The position numbers and the translations under genes are program-made. From assembly GCA_049325275.1 (NCBI GenBank), contig JBMOLU010000074.1:102165-166164 (forward strand): a DNA stretch of 64,000 nucleotides, given 5' to 3'. This DNA is from CAIQJJ01 sp049325275. GTDB lineage: Bacteria > Chloroflexota > Anaerolineae > Anaerolineales > UBA4823. The notes below the pieces were generated by a model. It worked only from the letters and a program-made list of their open reading frames with translations, was not told the origin of the DNA and searched no databases. Each line of letters opens with the position of its first letter. Positions within the stretch are counted from its first letter, which is position 1. Below, one piece after another: positions 56,330 through 64,000 of the stretch.

Positions 56330-58081
56330 TTATGTAAGTTGGAGCGCTTGGATGATTTGCTGCCGGACGGCCTGGCTTTGAGCCGAGTCGGTGCGGACTT
56401 CGAGCAGTTGCGGCGCCGCTGCGGCAACTGCATCCGCCAGCGCAGCCGGTGCGTCTTGCGGTTCGCAGCGCCGGTAGGCCAGGCCGTATTGTTGCGCCGT
56501 CGGGGAAAAATCCAGCCCGTGGGGTGTGATAAACCACTCATGAAAAGGGGGCTCGAAGCGTGAAACGGGCAAACGCCGAAAAATTCCGCCGCCATCGTTG
56601 TTGATCAAAACAATCGTGATTTTAATACCTTGCTTTTTGAGTGCGAACAAGCCGTTCTGATCGTGATAAAAGCTCAAATCTCCCGTCAGGAACAGGGTCG
56701 GCCGTTCACTACTGGCGGCCACCCCAAGAGCCGTGGATACGGCACCGTCGATCCCGCTGGCGCCCCGGCAGCCGAACAAGCGAAGGCCTTTGGCGCTGGC
56801 GGGCACGAACTCATCGACATGCCGCAGGGGCAGGCTGTTGGCGAGCACGACATTGGCCCTCGATGGCAGCGCATCGAAGAGGGCACGCACTAGCATCCCT
56901 TCGCAAAGTGGAGCCGTATCCAGTTCAGCTTGCACGCGGGCGTCCAGAGCGCGCCAGGACGCCAGCCAACCGGCATCGGGGCTGGCCGCATGCAAGCGAG
57001 CCGCCAGCGCCTCGCAGCATTGCGCTTCATCAACGGCCAGCAGGTGGCTGAGCGTATGCGCACCATCCTGCCAGCGGCCATCGGCCTGGATGGCAACCTG
57101 AGGGGTTTCTGCCGGCAGCGCTTCAAGGTAGCCGAGCAGGGCATTGGCAGTGGGCGGCGCACCAAAACGCAAAACAGCCTCGGGCTGCGGTAGCTGCTCC
57201 GACAGGCCGCTGGCAAGGCCGAGGGCATAGCCGGCGATTACGGGCCGTGTTTCGGCTAAGCCGAAGCGCATCCCCGAAAGCGGATCGGCCAAAAGGGGAT
57301 AACCGCCAGCTTGAGCCAGACGCAGCAGCGCCGCAGGAAGGTTTCCACCGGGTGTGCGCGGCCCGGCTACGATCAACCCGCGCGCGCGGCCCTTGAGTAC
57401 ACCGGCAAGCCGATCGATCTGTGCGTCGGATGGCAAGCGCAAACCGCGCCCGATCTGCGTCCAGGGGGTGTGCGGTGGGCGGGCATGGCTTGCGGCCGCC
57501 TGGATCGTGGCCTGCCATTCCAGGCGATCATGCGGTTCGAGCGGTTTGCGAAAGGGCAGGTTCAGGTGCACGGGGCCGGGTGGGCTGCTCAGCCCGCGGG
57601 CGGCTGCCAGGGCGCGGGCGGCGCAGGCCCGCAAGTAGCGCAGCGTGGCTGGCGTTGGATCCGTTTCTGGTACGGGAAGATCGGCCTGCCAGCGCGCATA
57701 ACCGCCGTAGAGCTTGATCTGGTCGATAGTCTGGTTGGCACCGCTGTCACGCAGTTCCGGCGGGCGGTCGGCCGTCAAAACCAACAAGGGCACATCGCTC
57801 TGGCTGGCTTCGATAATGGCGGGGAAGAATTCTGCGGCTGCCGTACCCGATGTACAAACCAGCGCTGCCGGCTCGCCACCGGCCAGGGTCAAGCCTAGTG
57901 CGAAGAAAGCTGCGCTGCGTTCGTCAAGCTGCAACGTGCAGTGCATCTTCTCGTGGGCCGTAAAGGCCAGCGTTAGCGGCGTGGAACGCGAGCCGGGTGC
58001 AATAACCACCCGGCGCAACCCGCCGCGGGCCAGTTCGTCCACCAAAACTTGCGCCCACAGCAGGGCGGCGTTTACGCTCAT
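56330..58081 (-). CDS. menD: SEPHCHC synthase (ThDP-dependent)
   Basis: 583 residues from the ATG that overlaps the menF stop (ATGA); a longer in-frame start at 58147 would run deep into menF and is not used. The N-terminal half has PGSRSTPL and the ThDP-activating Glu in DERSAAFFALG. The C-terminal half carries the ThDP/metal motif region GDLSFYHD...NNDGGGIF. MenD condenses 2-oxoglutarate with isochorismate. Length is normal for MenD. Coupling to menF fits a substrate hand-over of isochorismate. Confidence 0.93.
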   Translation of the reverse strand: MSVNAALLWAQVLVDELARGGLRRVVIAPGSRSTPLTLAFTAHEKMHCTLQLDERSAAFFALGLTLAGGEPAALVCTSGTAAAEFFPAIIEASQSDVPLLVLTADRPPELRDSGANQTIDQIKLYGGYARWQADLPVPETDPTPATLRYLRACAARALAAARGLSSPPGPVHLNLPFRKPLEPHDRLEWQATIQAAASHARPPHTPWTQIGRGLRLPSDAQIDRLAGVLKGRARGLIVAGPRTPGGNLPAALLRLAQAGGYPLLADPLSGMRFGLAETRPVIAGYALGLASGLSEQLPQPEAVLRFGAPPTANALLGYLEALPAETPQVAIQADGRWQDGAHTLSHLLAVDEAQCCEALAARLHAASPDAGWLASWRALDARVQAELDTAPLCEGMLVRALFDALPSRANVVLANSLPLRHVDEFVPASAKGLRLFGCRGASGIDGAVSTALGVAASSERPTLFLTGDLSFYHDQNGLFALKKQGIKITIVLINNDGGGIFRRLPVSRFEPPFHEWFITPHGLDFSPTAQQYGLAYRRCEPQDAPAALADAVAAAAPQLLEVRTDSAQSQAVRQQIIQALQLT

Positions 58082-59367
58082 ACAGCATCCTCGCAAAGCC
58101 CAAGCGCTTCCAACATCGGGCGAAATTTCAAGGCCGTTTCTTCCCACTCCTTATCCGGCTGCGACTCTGCCAGGATGCCCGAGCCGGCATACAGGCGGCC
58201 AACTCGCCCACAAAAGATTCCCGAGCGGATGGCGACGGCCAGACGACCGTCTCCGTCAGGTGTAACCCACCCAATCGGTGCGCCGTAGGCGCCGCGTGTC
58301 ACAGGCTCATACTGCCGGAGCATCGCCAGGGCAACCTGCCGGGGCTGCCCTGCCAGGGCAGGGGTAGGATGCAATGCTTCAGCAGGCGTCAAGATGCCAG
58401 GACGTTTCAAACGCGCCGTGATGGGGGTTTCCAGATGTTGGATATTGGGCAGTTGGCGTAACCGGGGCGCCTTGAGAAACTGGAAAGACTCACACAGCGG
58501 CTTCAAATCATCGCAGATGCGCTCGACGACAATGGCCTGCTCGCGCCGGTTCTTGGGGCAGGCCAGCAAATCTGCTCCCAGGCTGCGGTCTTCTTCGGGC
58601 GTGCTCCCGCGAGGGGCAGAACCGGCCAGCGCAATCGTGTCCAGTTGTTTGCCTTGTACCTGGAGCAGTAATTCCGGTGTAGCGCCCAGAAAAACGTGGC
58701 CGGGAGAAGGTTCGAAGTAAAACCGATACGTGCCGGGGTAGCGTGCCACAAGGTGCGCAAAAGCAGTTACCAACGAAGGTTCATGCTCGAAAGTCACCTT
58801 CAAGGCGCGCGCCAAAACCACCTTTTGAAGTTGCCCGGCAGCGGCTTGCTGGCGAGCAGCGTTCACCATGGCTTCCCACTGTGGATAGCTGAGCAACCTT
58901 TCCAGGCGCGCACCCAACAGCGAAGCAGCGTTGTTTCCGCATGATGGCGATGGAATCTGGGGAATAATTGAGGCGGGGTGGATGATCGTCAAGTCACGGC
59001 GTTGCGTTGTCTGGCGGTAAATGCAGCCAGGCAAAATGAAATTTGGGATTGCAAAACCACCCCAAATGGAATCGGCTTTGCTTGTTGCATCGAAGGGTAG
59101 CCCACCAAAGAGGCGAATCTCCTCTCCTGGGAACGTTGCCTCAACCTGGGCCAGTTGGCCCTCCAAATTTGCCCCTTGGATTGCTGCCATTCGTCCCCAG
59201 GCAACGACGGCTTCATCGGAATCTATCCAGGCCCAACGCGGCTGCCCTTGCAGGCTGTCGAGCAAGGACAATGGATCGTCTACGTTTTCCCATGGAAAGG
59301 TACTGCTTTTCAGTTGTTTTGATGCAAGAGTTGTATTGGGCATTCTGCTAAGCACGACTTCGTCCAC
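58078..59367 (-). CDS. menF: Isochorismate synthase
   Basis: 429 residues, chorismate-utilising enzyme family. Characteristic segments include VLARAL, FLGATPELLL, ALAGSAPRG, the RGAYGAPIGW region and AIRSG followed by YAGSGI and SQPDKEWEE near the C-terminus. It converts chorismate to isochorismate, the entry to menaquinone. A salicylate or siderophore role is less likely, given coupling to menD. The start is a GTG at 59367 with a weak AAAGG; ATG at 59343 is an alternative. It is the first gene of the men operon, divergent from the helicase gene. Confidence 0.9.
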   Translation of the reverse strand: MDEVVLSRMPNTTLASKQLKSSTFPWENVDDPLSLLDSLQGQPRWAWIDSDEAVVAWGRMAAIQGANLEGQLAQVEATFPGEEIRLFGGLPFDATSKADSIWGGFAIPNFILPGCIYRQTTQRRDLTIIHPASIIPQIPSPSCGNNAASLLGARLERLLSYPQWEAMVNAARQQAAAGQLQKVVLARALKVTFEHEPSLVTAFAHLVARYPGTYRFYFEPSPGHVFLGATPELLLQVQGKQLDTIALAGSAPRGSTPEEDRSLGADLLACPKNRREQAIVVERICDDLKPLCESFQFLKAPRLRQLPNIQHLETPITARLKRPGILTPAEALHPTPALAGQPRQVALAMLRQYEPVTRGAYGAPIGWVTPDGDGRLAVAIRSGIFCGRVGRLYAGSGILAESQPDKEWEETALKFRPMLEALGLCEDAV

Positions 59368-59722
59368 GATTGACCTTTGGTGCTCGTTGAAGAACGCATC
59401 ACGCTCTTGAACTTACAAACCGGGGTCGATGTCGACAGAATCGTCTCAATGATCGTTTGGAGGGCTGGTCCATAAAACACCAGCCAGGGCAAGCGGTTAA
59501 TTCGCTAGAGGTTACTTGGACAAAGATGGATTGTCAAGGCCGGGCATCGCCCAGGCAGGGGCAAAGCGCCACAGAAATACGAGCAAACGCCTGCTGCGCA
59601 AGGTTCCGCCGTTCCGAGGGGTTACTTCTCAAAAGTACCTCAGAACGAGTAAAATTATCTTTTGTGTGCTTTCGTTATACTGGTAGATTGGTACACTTAA
59701 GATCACGCCAAAAGGATCGACC
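59368..59722. promoter_or_regulatory. Divergent intergenic region between menF and the SNF2 helicase gene
   Basis: A 355-bp gap holding the 5' regions of two opposite units. GGCTGGT/ACCAGCC (59463-59469 and 59479-59485) is a perfect 7-bp inverted repeat with a 9-nt loop. A -10-like TATACT lies at 59676-59681 in the + direction, 41 bp before the helicase ATG, but I see no good -35 box. No ORF, tRNA or other RNA gene is apparent. Confidence 0.4.
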
Positions 59723-62700
59723 ATGCTTGTTCTTCACGCACACTGGCAGCCACCTCAACATTCCAGCGAAAGCGGTGGAATGCTTTTCTGGGCTGAAATG
59801 TCTGAAGGCAAGTCACCTGCCTGGCAGCGCGGGCGGCTTGCGCAAAACCCCAGGCCCAAAGAGCATCCTTTCTGTGCGCCCTTGCAGGCCGTGCAGCGGA
59901 TTCTGGCCCAAAAGGGAGAAGAACAATCGGCCGTTCTGCGCCTGCCCACCAGCCGTAGCGGCCCACTTCCTTCGCCGGAGCTTGTCCATCATTGGGAATT
60001 GGACGCCGATACACCAGCATTCCTGGCCCCCTGGATTGTCAAGGGCCATGGGATGCTGCCTGCCGAAGCGCTGGCGCTGCTGGTAGATTTACCCAAATTG
60101 GATGTCGAGAATGCGCAGTTTGTTTTGGGAGCCGATGCCATCTTCTGGAGCCGAGCCGCCGCCCTGGCCCTGGAAACACTCGCCGCCCAAAAGTTGGTGC
60201 CGGTGTTGGTGCCTGCCGACACCGCGGGCAAGGTTTTTCATGCACGCTGGTTACCAATCCTCGATGGGCCAAAAGATGGTCCTCGCCTGGCGCAACTCGA
60301 AGCTGCGATGCCGCCGCTGTGCCGTGCAGCATCGGTTACCCCTGAACTATCCCCCCGCAGCCTGTTGACAAGTTTTCTCGATACCAACTGTGACGCATTC
60401 GCCCGCCAGCAAGGGCGCTCATCGAAACCACGCGTTTCACGCTACGACAGCACCCCCGTACTCCACTGGTTGGAAGCCCTTTTCGATGAGGATCCCACGG
60501 TAAAGGCCTCTCCGGCCCAACTCCAGGCGCTGTTAAACAGCCACCGCTTGTGGATGCGTAACCTGTACGTAGCCGGCGACACCGCTTTCCGCATTACTTT
60601 CCGCCTGGAGGCTCCGGCCCAGCAGAAAGAGTCAGACGCCTGGCAGCTTCACTACCTGTTACAGGCGCGCGACGATCCGAGTCTGTTGGTCTCGGCAGGT
60701 GATGTATGGAAAAAGACCGGCAGCGTACTCACCGAACTCGGCCGCCGCATCGAACAACCGCAGGAAAAGCTATTGGCCGGGTTAGGCTACGCTGCCCGCC
60801 TGTTCCCACCGGTAGCCGCAAGCCTGAAGGACAAACGTCCGTCTCAGTTATCGCTGGATACGCAGGGGGCCTATACATTCTTGCGTGAAACCGCCCCCCT
60901 GCTCGAAGGCGCCGGCTTCGGTGTGCTCGTGCCGCCGTGGTGGAACAAACCCGGCGCTCGCCTGGGCGTGCGCCTAAAGATGCAGAAAAAAAGGCAAAGC
61001 AAAGATGCTGTTGCCGGGGGAAAAATGACCCTCGAAAATCTGGTCGCTTATCAATGGGAGTTGTCGCTCGGCGAGACAAGCCTCTCAGAAGAAGAGTTCC
61101 ACTCCCTGGCAGCACTCAAAACGCCGCTGGTACAGGTACGCGGCCAATGGGTGCAGCTCGACGCCGACCAGATCGAAGCGGCGATCCGTTTTTGGGATAA
61201 ACAGCAATTCGAGGGCGAAATGGGTCTGCTGGGAGCCATACAGTTCGGCCTGGGGGGGCAAGACACACAAAGCGGCCTACCCATCGATGTTATTACCACA
61301 GACGACTGGCTTAGCGAGTGGCTGCAAAAGTTCAACCAGCATGAGCGGTTGGAACAGTTGCCTCAACCGCAAAGCCTGAAAGCCCAACTGCGTCCCTACC
61401 AGCTGTATGGGTATTCCTGGTTGCATTTCTTTCGCCGCTGGGGGCTGGGGGCCTGCCTGGCCGACGACATGGGCCTCGGCAAGACGATTCAAACGATCGC
61501 ATTGCTTCTCAAAGAAAAAGAAAACAGTGGGCTATCTTCGGCTGATGTTTTGCCGGCGCCATCGCTTTTGATCTGCCCAACATCGGTGGTGACCAATTGG
61601 GAACGTGAAATTCAACGTTTTGCCCCTGCCCTGCGGGCATTCGTTCACCGAGGTGCCGACCGCTTGCGAGGCGAAGCGTTCATTCAGGCAGCCCGGGCAC
61701 ACGATATCATTCTCACCAGTTATCCCATCGCGCGCCTGGATGCTGAAACGATGCAGGGGATCGATTGGCTGTGGGTGATCCTCGACGAAGCCCAAAACAT
61801 CAAGAACCCCGAAGCCAAACAAACCCAGGCAATTCGTAAATTCCCTGCCGAATTTCGCCTGGCGCTGACCGGCACCCCGGTAGAGAATCGTCTCTCGGAA
61901 TTATGGTCGATCATGCACTTCCTCAATCCCGACTATTTGGGAGCGCGCACGAAGTTTCGCAAGGAATTCTCCATTCCAATCGAGCGCTACGACGACAAAG
62001 AAGCAATCAACCGCCTGCGCCAGCTTACCAGCCCGTTTATTTTGCGCCGCGTCAAAACGGACCCACGTGTCATTCAAGATTTGCCCGAGAAAGTCGAAAC
62101 GAAAGTTTACTGTAACCTGACCGAAGAACAGGCCACCCTGTACGAAGCCGTGGTGCAGGATGTGATGAGAAAAATCGAAGCACAAGATGAGGAAGGCGGC
62201 GGCATCGAACGGCGCGGCCTGGTGCTTTCGATGTTGATGCAACTCAAACAAATCTGCAACCATCCGGTGCAGTATCTCCACCAGGCCAGGAAAGACGGCG
62301 ACTACACGCAAATAGCTGAACGCAGTGGCAAGCTAGAACGGCTGGCGGAGTTGCTAGAAGAGATTGGGGCGGAAGGCGACCGGGCACTGATTTTCACCCA
62401 ATTTGCCGAGATGGGCGAGTTGCTGACCCATTACCTGCCGCAGTCCCTCGGAATAGCCACCCAGTTTTTGCACGGCGGCACACCTGCCAAGACGCGTGAC
62501 ACGATGGTAAAACGCTTTCAGGAGCACGAACATGCTCCACCCATTTTCATTCTCTCGCTCAAAGCAGGCGGCACGGGGCTAAATCTCACGCGTGCCAACC
62601 ATGTCTTCCATTTCGACCGTTGGTGGAACCCGGCCGTAGAAGATCAGGCCACCGATCGTGCCTTCCGCATTGGGCAAAAGCGCAACGTACAGGTACACAA

Positions 62701-62854
62701 GTTTGTCACGACCGGCACATTGGAAGAGATGATTGACGACATGATCGAAAGCAAGAAAGGCCTGGCACAGGCGGTGGTAGGCAGCGGGGAGCAGTGGCTA
62801 ACAGAGCTTTCGACAAACGAGTTGCGCCAGCTGGTGCAGTTGCGGAGAGAATAA
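59723..62854 (+). CDS. SNF2/SWI2-family DNA-dependent ATPase (helicase-like)
   Basis: 1043 residues. The N-terminal half (about 1-550) is a family-specific region with no clear catalytic motif. The C-terminal half is a SNF2 motor: DMGLGKT with Lys587, the DEAQ box (688-691), a TGTPVENRLSELW segment, and late motifs GGTGLNL and DRWWNPAVEDQATDRAFRIGQ. Such proteins translocate on duplex DNA without separating strands and are widespread in bacteria, often next to a SWIM-finger gene as here. It is probably a housekeeping DNA repair or transcription factor rather than a defence gene. An AAAAGGA RBS precedes the ATG. Confidence 0.93.
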   Translation: MLVLHAHWQPPQHSSESGGMLFWAEMSEGKSPAWQRGRLAQNPRPKEHPFCAPLQAVQRILAQKGEEQSAVLRLPTSRSGPLPSPELVHHWELDADTPAFLAPWIVKGHGMLPAEALALLVDLPKLDVENAQFVLGADAIFWSRAAALALETLAAQKLVPVLVPADTAGKVFHARWLPILDGPKDGPRLAQLEAAMPPLCRAASVTPELSPRSLLTSFLDTNCDAFARQQGRSSKPRVSRYDSTPVLHWLEALFDEDPTVKASPAQLQALLNSHRLWMRNLYVAGDTAFRITFRLEAPAQQKESDAWQLHYLLQARDDPSLLVSAGDVWKKTGSVLTELGRRIEQPQEKLLAGLGYAARLFPPVAASLKDKRPSQLSLDTQGAYTFLRETAPLLEGAGFGVLVPPWWNKPGARLGVRLKMQKKRQSKDAVAGGKMTLENLVAYQWELSLGETSLSEEEFHSLAALKTPLVQVRGQWVQLDADQIEAAIRFWDKQQFEGEMGLLGAIQFGLGGQDTQSGLPIDVITTDDWLSEWLQKFNQHERLEQLPQPQSLKAQLRPYQLYGYSWLHFFRRWGLGACLADDMGLGKTIQTIALLLKEKENSGLSSADVLPAPSLLICPTSVVTNWEREIQRFAPALRAFVHRGADRLRGEAFIQAARAHDIILTSYPIARLDAETMQGIDWLWVILDEAQNIKNPEAKQTQAIRKFPAEFRLALTGTPVENRLSELWSIMHFLNPDYLGARTKFRKEFSIPIERYDDKEAINRLRQLTSPFILRRVKTDPRVIQDLPEKVETKVYCNLTEEQATLYEAVVQDVMRKIEAQDEEGGGIERRGLVLSMLMQLKQICNHPVQYLHQARKDGDYTQIAERSGKLERLAELLEEIGAEGDRALIFTQFAEMGELLTHYLPQSLGIATQFLHGGTPAKTRDTMVKRFQEHEHAPPIFILSLKAGGTGLNLTRANHVFHFDRWWNPAVEDQATDRAFRIGQKRNVQVHKFVTTGTLEEMIDDMIESKKGLAQAVVGSGEQWLTELSTNELRQLVQLRRE

Positions 62855-62855
62855 G

Positions 62856-63752
62856 ATGGCACGCCGAAAAAAATACTACAACTACTATTCTGACTTCACC
62901 CCCAGCACACTGATTGCAACAGAAGACGGCATTAAGGCACGTAGCCAACGCGGGACATTTGCAAAAAATTGGTGGGCCGATCGCTGGATCAAAGCCCTGG
63001 AACGGCTGGTCGATTCGGGACGCCTATCCCGTGGACGCAGCTATGCTCGGAAAGGTCAAGTACTTTCTATCGAAGAAACCAAAAATGGCGTAACGGCGCG
63101 CGTTCAGGGTTCACGGCGCACCCCCTACAAAATCACGATCCAGCTTGCTTCACTGACCGATACACAATGGGAAAAGGTGATCGATGCCCTGGCCGAGCAA
63201 GCCATTTTCACAGCACAATTGTTGGCAGGCGAAATGCCCCAGGATATCGAAGATGCCTTCACGGCTACCGGGGTAAGCCTGTTCCCGTCGAAACGCGCCG
63301 ATTTGACTACCGAATGTTCTTGCCCCGATTACGCCAATCCGTGCAAACATGTAGCCGCCACCCACTATATTTTAGGAGAACGCTTCGACGAGGATCCTTT
63401 CCTGCTTTTCCGTTTGCGAGGCCGCAACCAGGAAGAAATCCTACAAGCGCTACGCAAACATCGCGCCGGGCAAGAAGCTATGGAAGAAGATGAAGAACCT
63501 GAGATCATCATTCCATTGGAAGAAACCATAACGCATTTTTGGGCACTGGGACAAGCTTTGGAGACCTTTGCGGTAAGCATTCGTTCGCCGCAAATCGAAA
63601 TGCCGCTGCTCAAACGCCTGGGCGAACCGGCCTTTGCCCCAGACTCGGGGATTCAGCCACTACTAGGTTCGGCATACCGTTCGATTGGTCGGGCCGCCCA
63701 AGAGATAGCCTATGCAGATGAAGAAACGCAAACAAGCTGCCAGGAGCCGTAA
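62856..63752 (+). CDS. SWIM zinc-finger protein, partner of the SNF2 ATPase
   Basis: 298 residues. The SWIM finger C154-x-C156-x6-C163-x-H165 (CSCPDYANPCKH) is intact. The N-terminal GTFAKNWWADRWIKALE is typical of the bacterial proteins paired with SNF2 ATPases. The C-terminal third is acidic and then uncharacterised. It starts one base after the helicase stop, so the two are surely co-expressed and probably form a DNA-binding complex. The exact function is unknown. Confidence 0.92.
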   Translation: MARRKKYYNYYSDFTPSTLIATEDGIKARSQRGTFAKNWWADRWIKALERLVDSGRLSRGRSYARKGQVLSIEETKNGVTARVQGSRRTPYKITIQLASLTDTQWEKVIDALAEQAIFTAQLLAGEMPQDIEDAFTATGVSLFPSKRADLTTECSCPDYANPCKHVAATHYILGERFDEDPFLLFRLRGRNQEEILQALRKHRAGQEAMEEDEEPEIIIPLEETITHFWALGQALETFAVSIRSPQIEMPLLKRLGEPAFAPDSGIQPLLGSAYRSIGRAAQEIAYADEETQTSCQEP

Positions 63753-63855
63753 AAAGGCAAATGCAAATCGTCGTAACAAACGAAAAGCCCCAACTGATTA
63801 CAGGATGGATACCCAGATTTGGGACATTTCCCGCCAAAGGCGGAAGAGCCGTTAA
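63718..63855 (+). CDS. Possible very small Lys/Arg-rich protein
   Basis: A 45-codon ORF (47 if ATG 63712 is used) overlapping the end of the SWIM gene in another frame and ending just before the rRNA terminator. The product begins MKKRKQAARSRKKANANRR and is strongly basic, as expected for a nucleic-acid-binding peptide. The start lies inside the upstream coding region and no clear RBS is visible. It may be chance; I recognise no family. Confidence 0.25.
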   Translation: MKKRKQAARSRKKANANRRNKRKAPTDYRMDTQIWDISRQRRKSR

Positions 63856-63880
63856 AGCAAAACTCCCCGAATGGGGAGTT
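63853..63880 (-). terminator. Rho-independent terminator of the rRNA operon
   Basis: On the - strand, AACTCCCC, loop ATTC, GGGGAGTT form an 8-bp GC-rich stem (63861-63880), followed by TTGCTTT. It lies about 15 bp beyond the 3' end of the 5S gene, the usual place for the rRNA operon terminator. On the + strand no T-run follows. Confidence 0.8.
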
Positions 63881-63895
63881 AAAAAGAAAAAGTCT

Positions 63896-64000
63896 CTTGG
63901 CGATGACCTACTCTCCCAGGGGGTCGCCCCCCAAGTACCATCGGCGCTGGCGACCTTAACTGCCGGGTTCGAGATGTTACCGGGTGTACCCTCGCCGCTC
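63896..64000 (-). rRNA. rrf: 5S ribosomal RNA (3' part; 5' end beyond the window)
   Basis: The - strand reads the conserved 5S segments CGAACCCGGCAGTTAAG and, at the 3' end, GGGAGAGTAGGTCATCGCC. About 105 bases are present, so only roughly the first dozen bases are missing. The rest of the operon (23S and so on) should lie to the right of the window. Confidence 0.95.

Noticed and set aside
58082..58147. Longer menD start
   Set aside because: It would overlap menF by 70 bp and adds a non-MenD sequence; ATG 58081 gives ATGA coupling and the normal N-terminus.
59723..63752. SNF2 ATPase pair as a phage-defence system (DISARM-like)
   Set aside because: No methyltransferase, PLD-type nuclease or other defence partner is nearby. 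The SNF2-SWIM pair is a common stand-alone bacterial arrangement.

Overview
The window is GC-rich bacterial chromosome. About the first 53 kb, all on the + strand, are a hybrid NRPS-PKS biosynthetic gene cluster. The remainder is housekeeping: a menaquinone operon (- strand), a SNF2 helicase/SWIM-protein pair (+ strand), and the 3' end of an rRNA operon (5S, - strand) at the right edge. The combination of men genes, a SNF2-SWIM pair and a NUDIX-like/phosphotransferase family points loosely to Chloroflexota (Anaerolineae/Caldilineae type). This is a guess from gene families, not a proven assignment. The left end of the cluster lies outside the window, because the first ABC gene is cut by the edge.

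Cluster layout, left to right: two ABC exporter half-transporters; PKS1 (KS-AT*-KR*-ACP, with AT and KR catalytic motifs lost); PKS2 (KS-AT-KR-ACP followed by a fused NUDIX-like and aminoglycoside-phosphotransferase-type kinase); NRPS1 (C-A-PCP); a membrane-anchored penicillin-acylase-type Ntn hydrolase; a 4146-residue hybrid (C-A-PCP-C-A-PCP-KS-AT-KR-ACP-E-like); NRPS2 (ACP-C-A-PCP); a family-2 glycosyltransferase fused to a transglutaminase-type domain; a GT1 glycosyltransferase; NRPS3 (C-A-PCP-E-like); a C domain fused to an FkbH glyceryl-transfer domain; a discrete ACP; a second GT1 enzyme; a third GT1 enzyme fused to an E-like/condensation domain; a tiny divergent MbtH; a GT4 glycosyltransferase; and a type II thioesterase. 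Gaps never exceed about 70 bp and many start/stop codons overlap, so one very long transcript is likely.

How it may work (inference): the adenylation pocket residues of the hybrid read DVWHISLVDK (serine) and DILQLGLIWK (glycine). Glycine plus one malonyl extension and ketoreduction would give a 4-amino-3-hydroxybutyryl unit. The other three A domains have no code I can assign. FkbH plus the discrete ACP should supply a glyceryl unit from 1,3-bisphosphoglycerate. Five glycosyltransferase domains imply a glycosylated product, but no sugar-biosynthesis genes are present. No type I thioesterase or reductase release domain exists, so release is unexplained. Candidates are the E-like/C-terminal condensation domains, the C-FkbH protein, or the transglutaminase-type domain. 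The kinase, the acylase and the ABC exporter together look like layered self-protection or maturation.

The most unusual feature is that tailoring enzymes (kinase, glycosyltransferase, transglutaminase, FkbH) are covalently joined to assembly-line domains or to each other. I do not recognise this set as a described cluster.

Right part: menH, menE, menB, menD and menF form a - strand operon transcribed F-D-B-E-H, without menC. A 355-bp divergent region separates menF from the SNF2 helicase gene, which is followed one base later by the SWIM-finger gene. A small basic ORF, a terminator hairpin and the partial 5S rRNA close the window.
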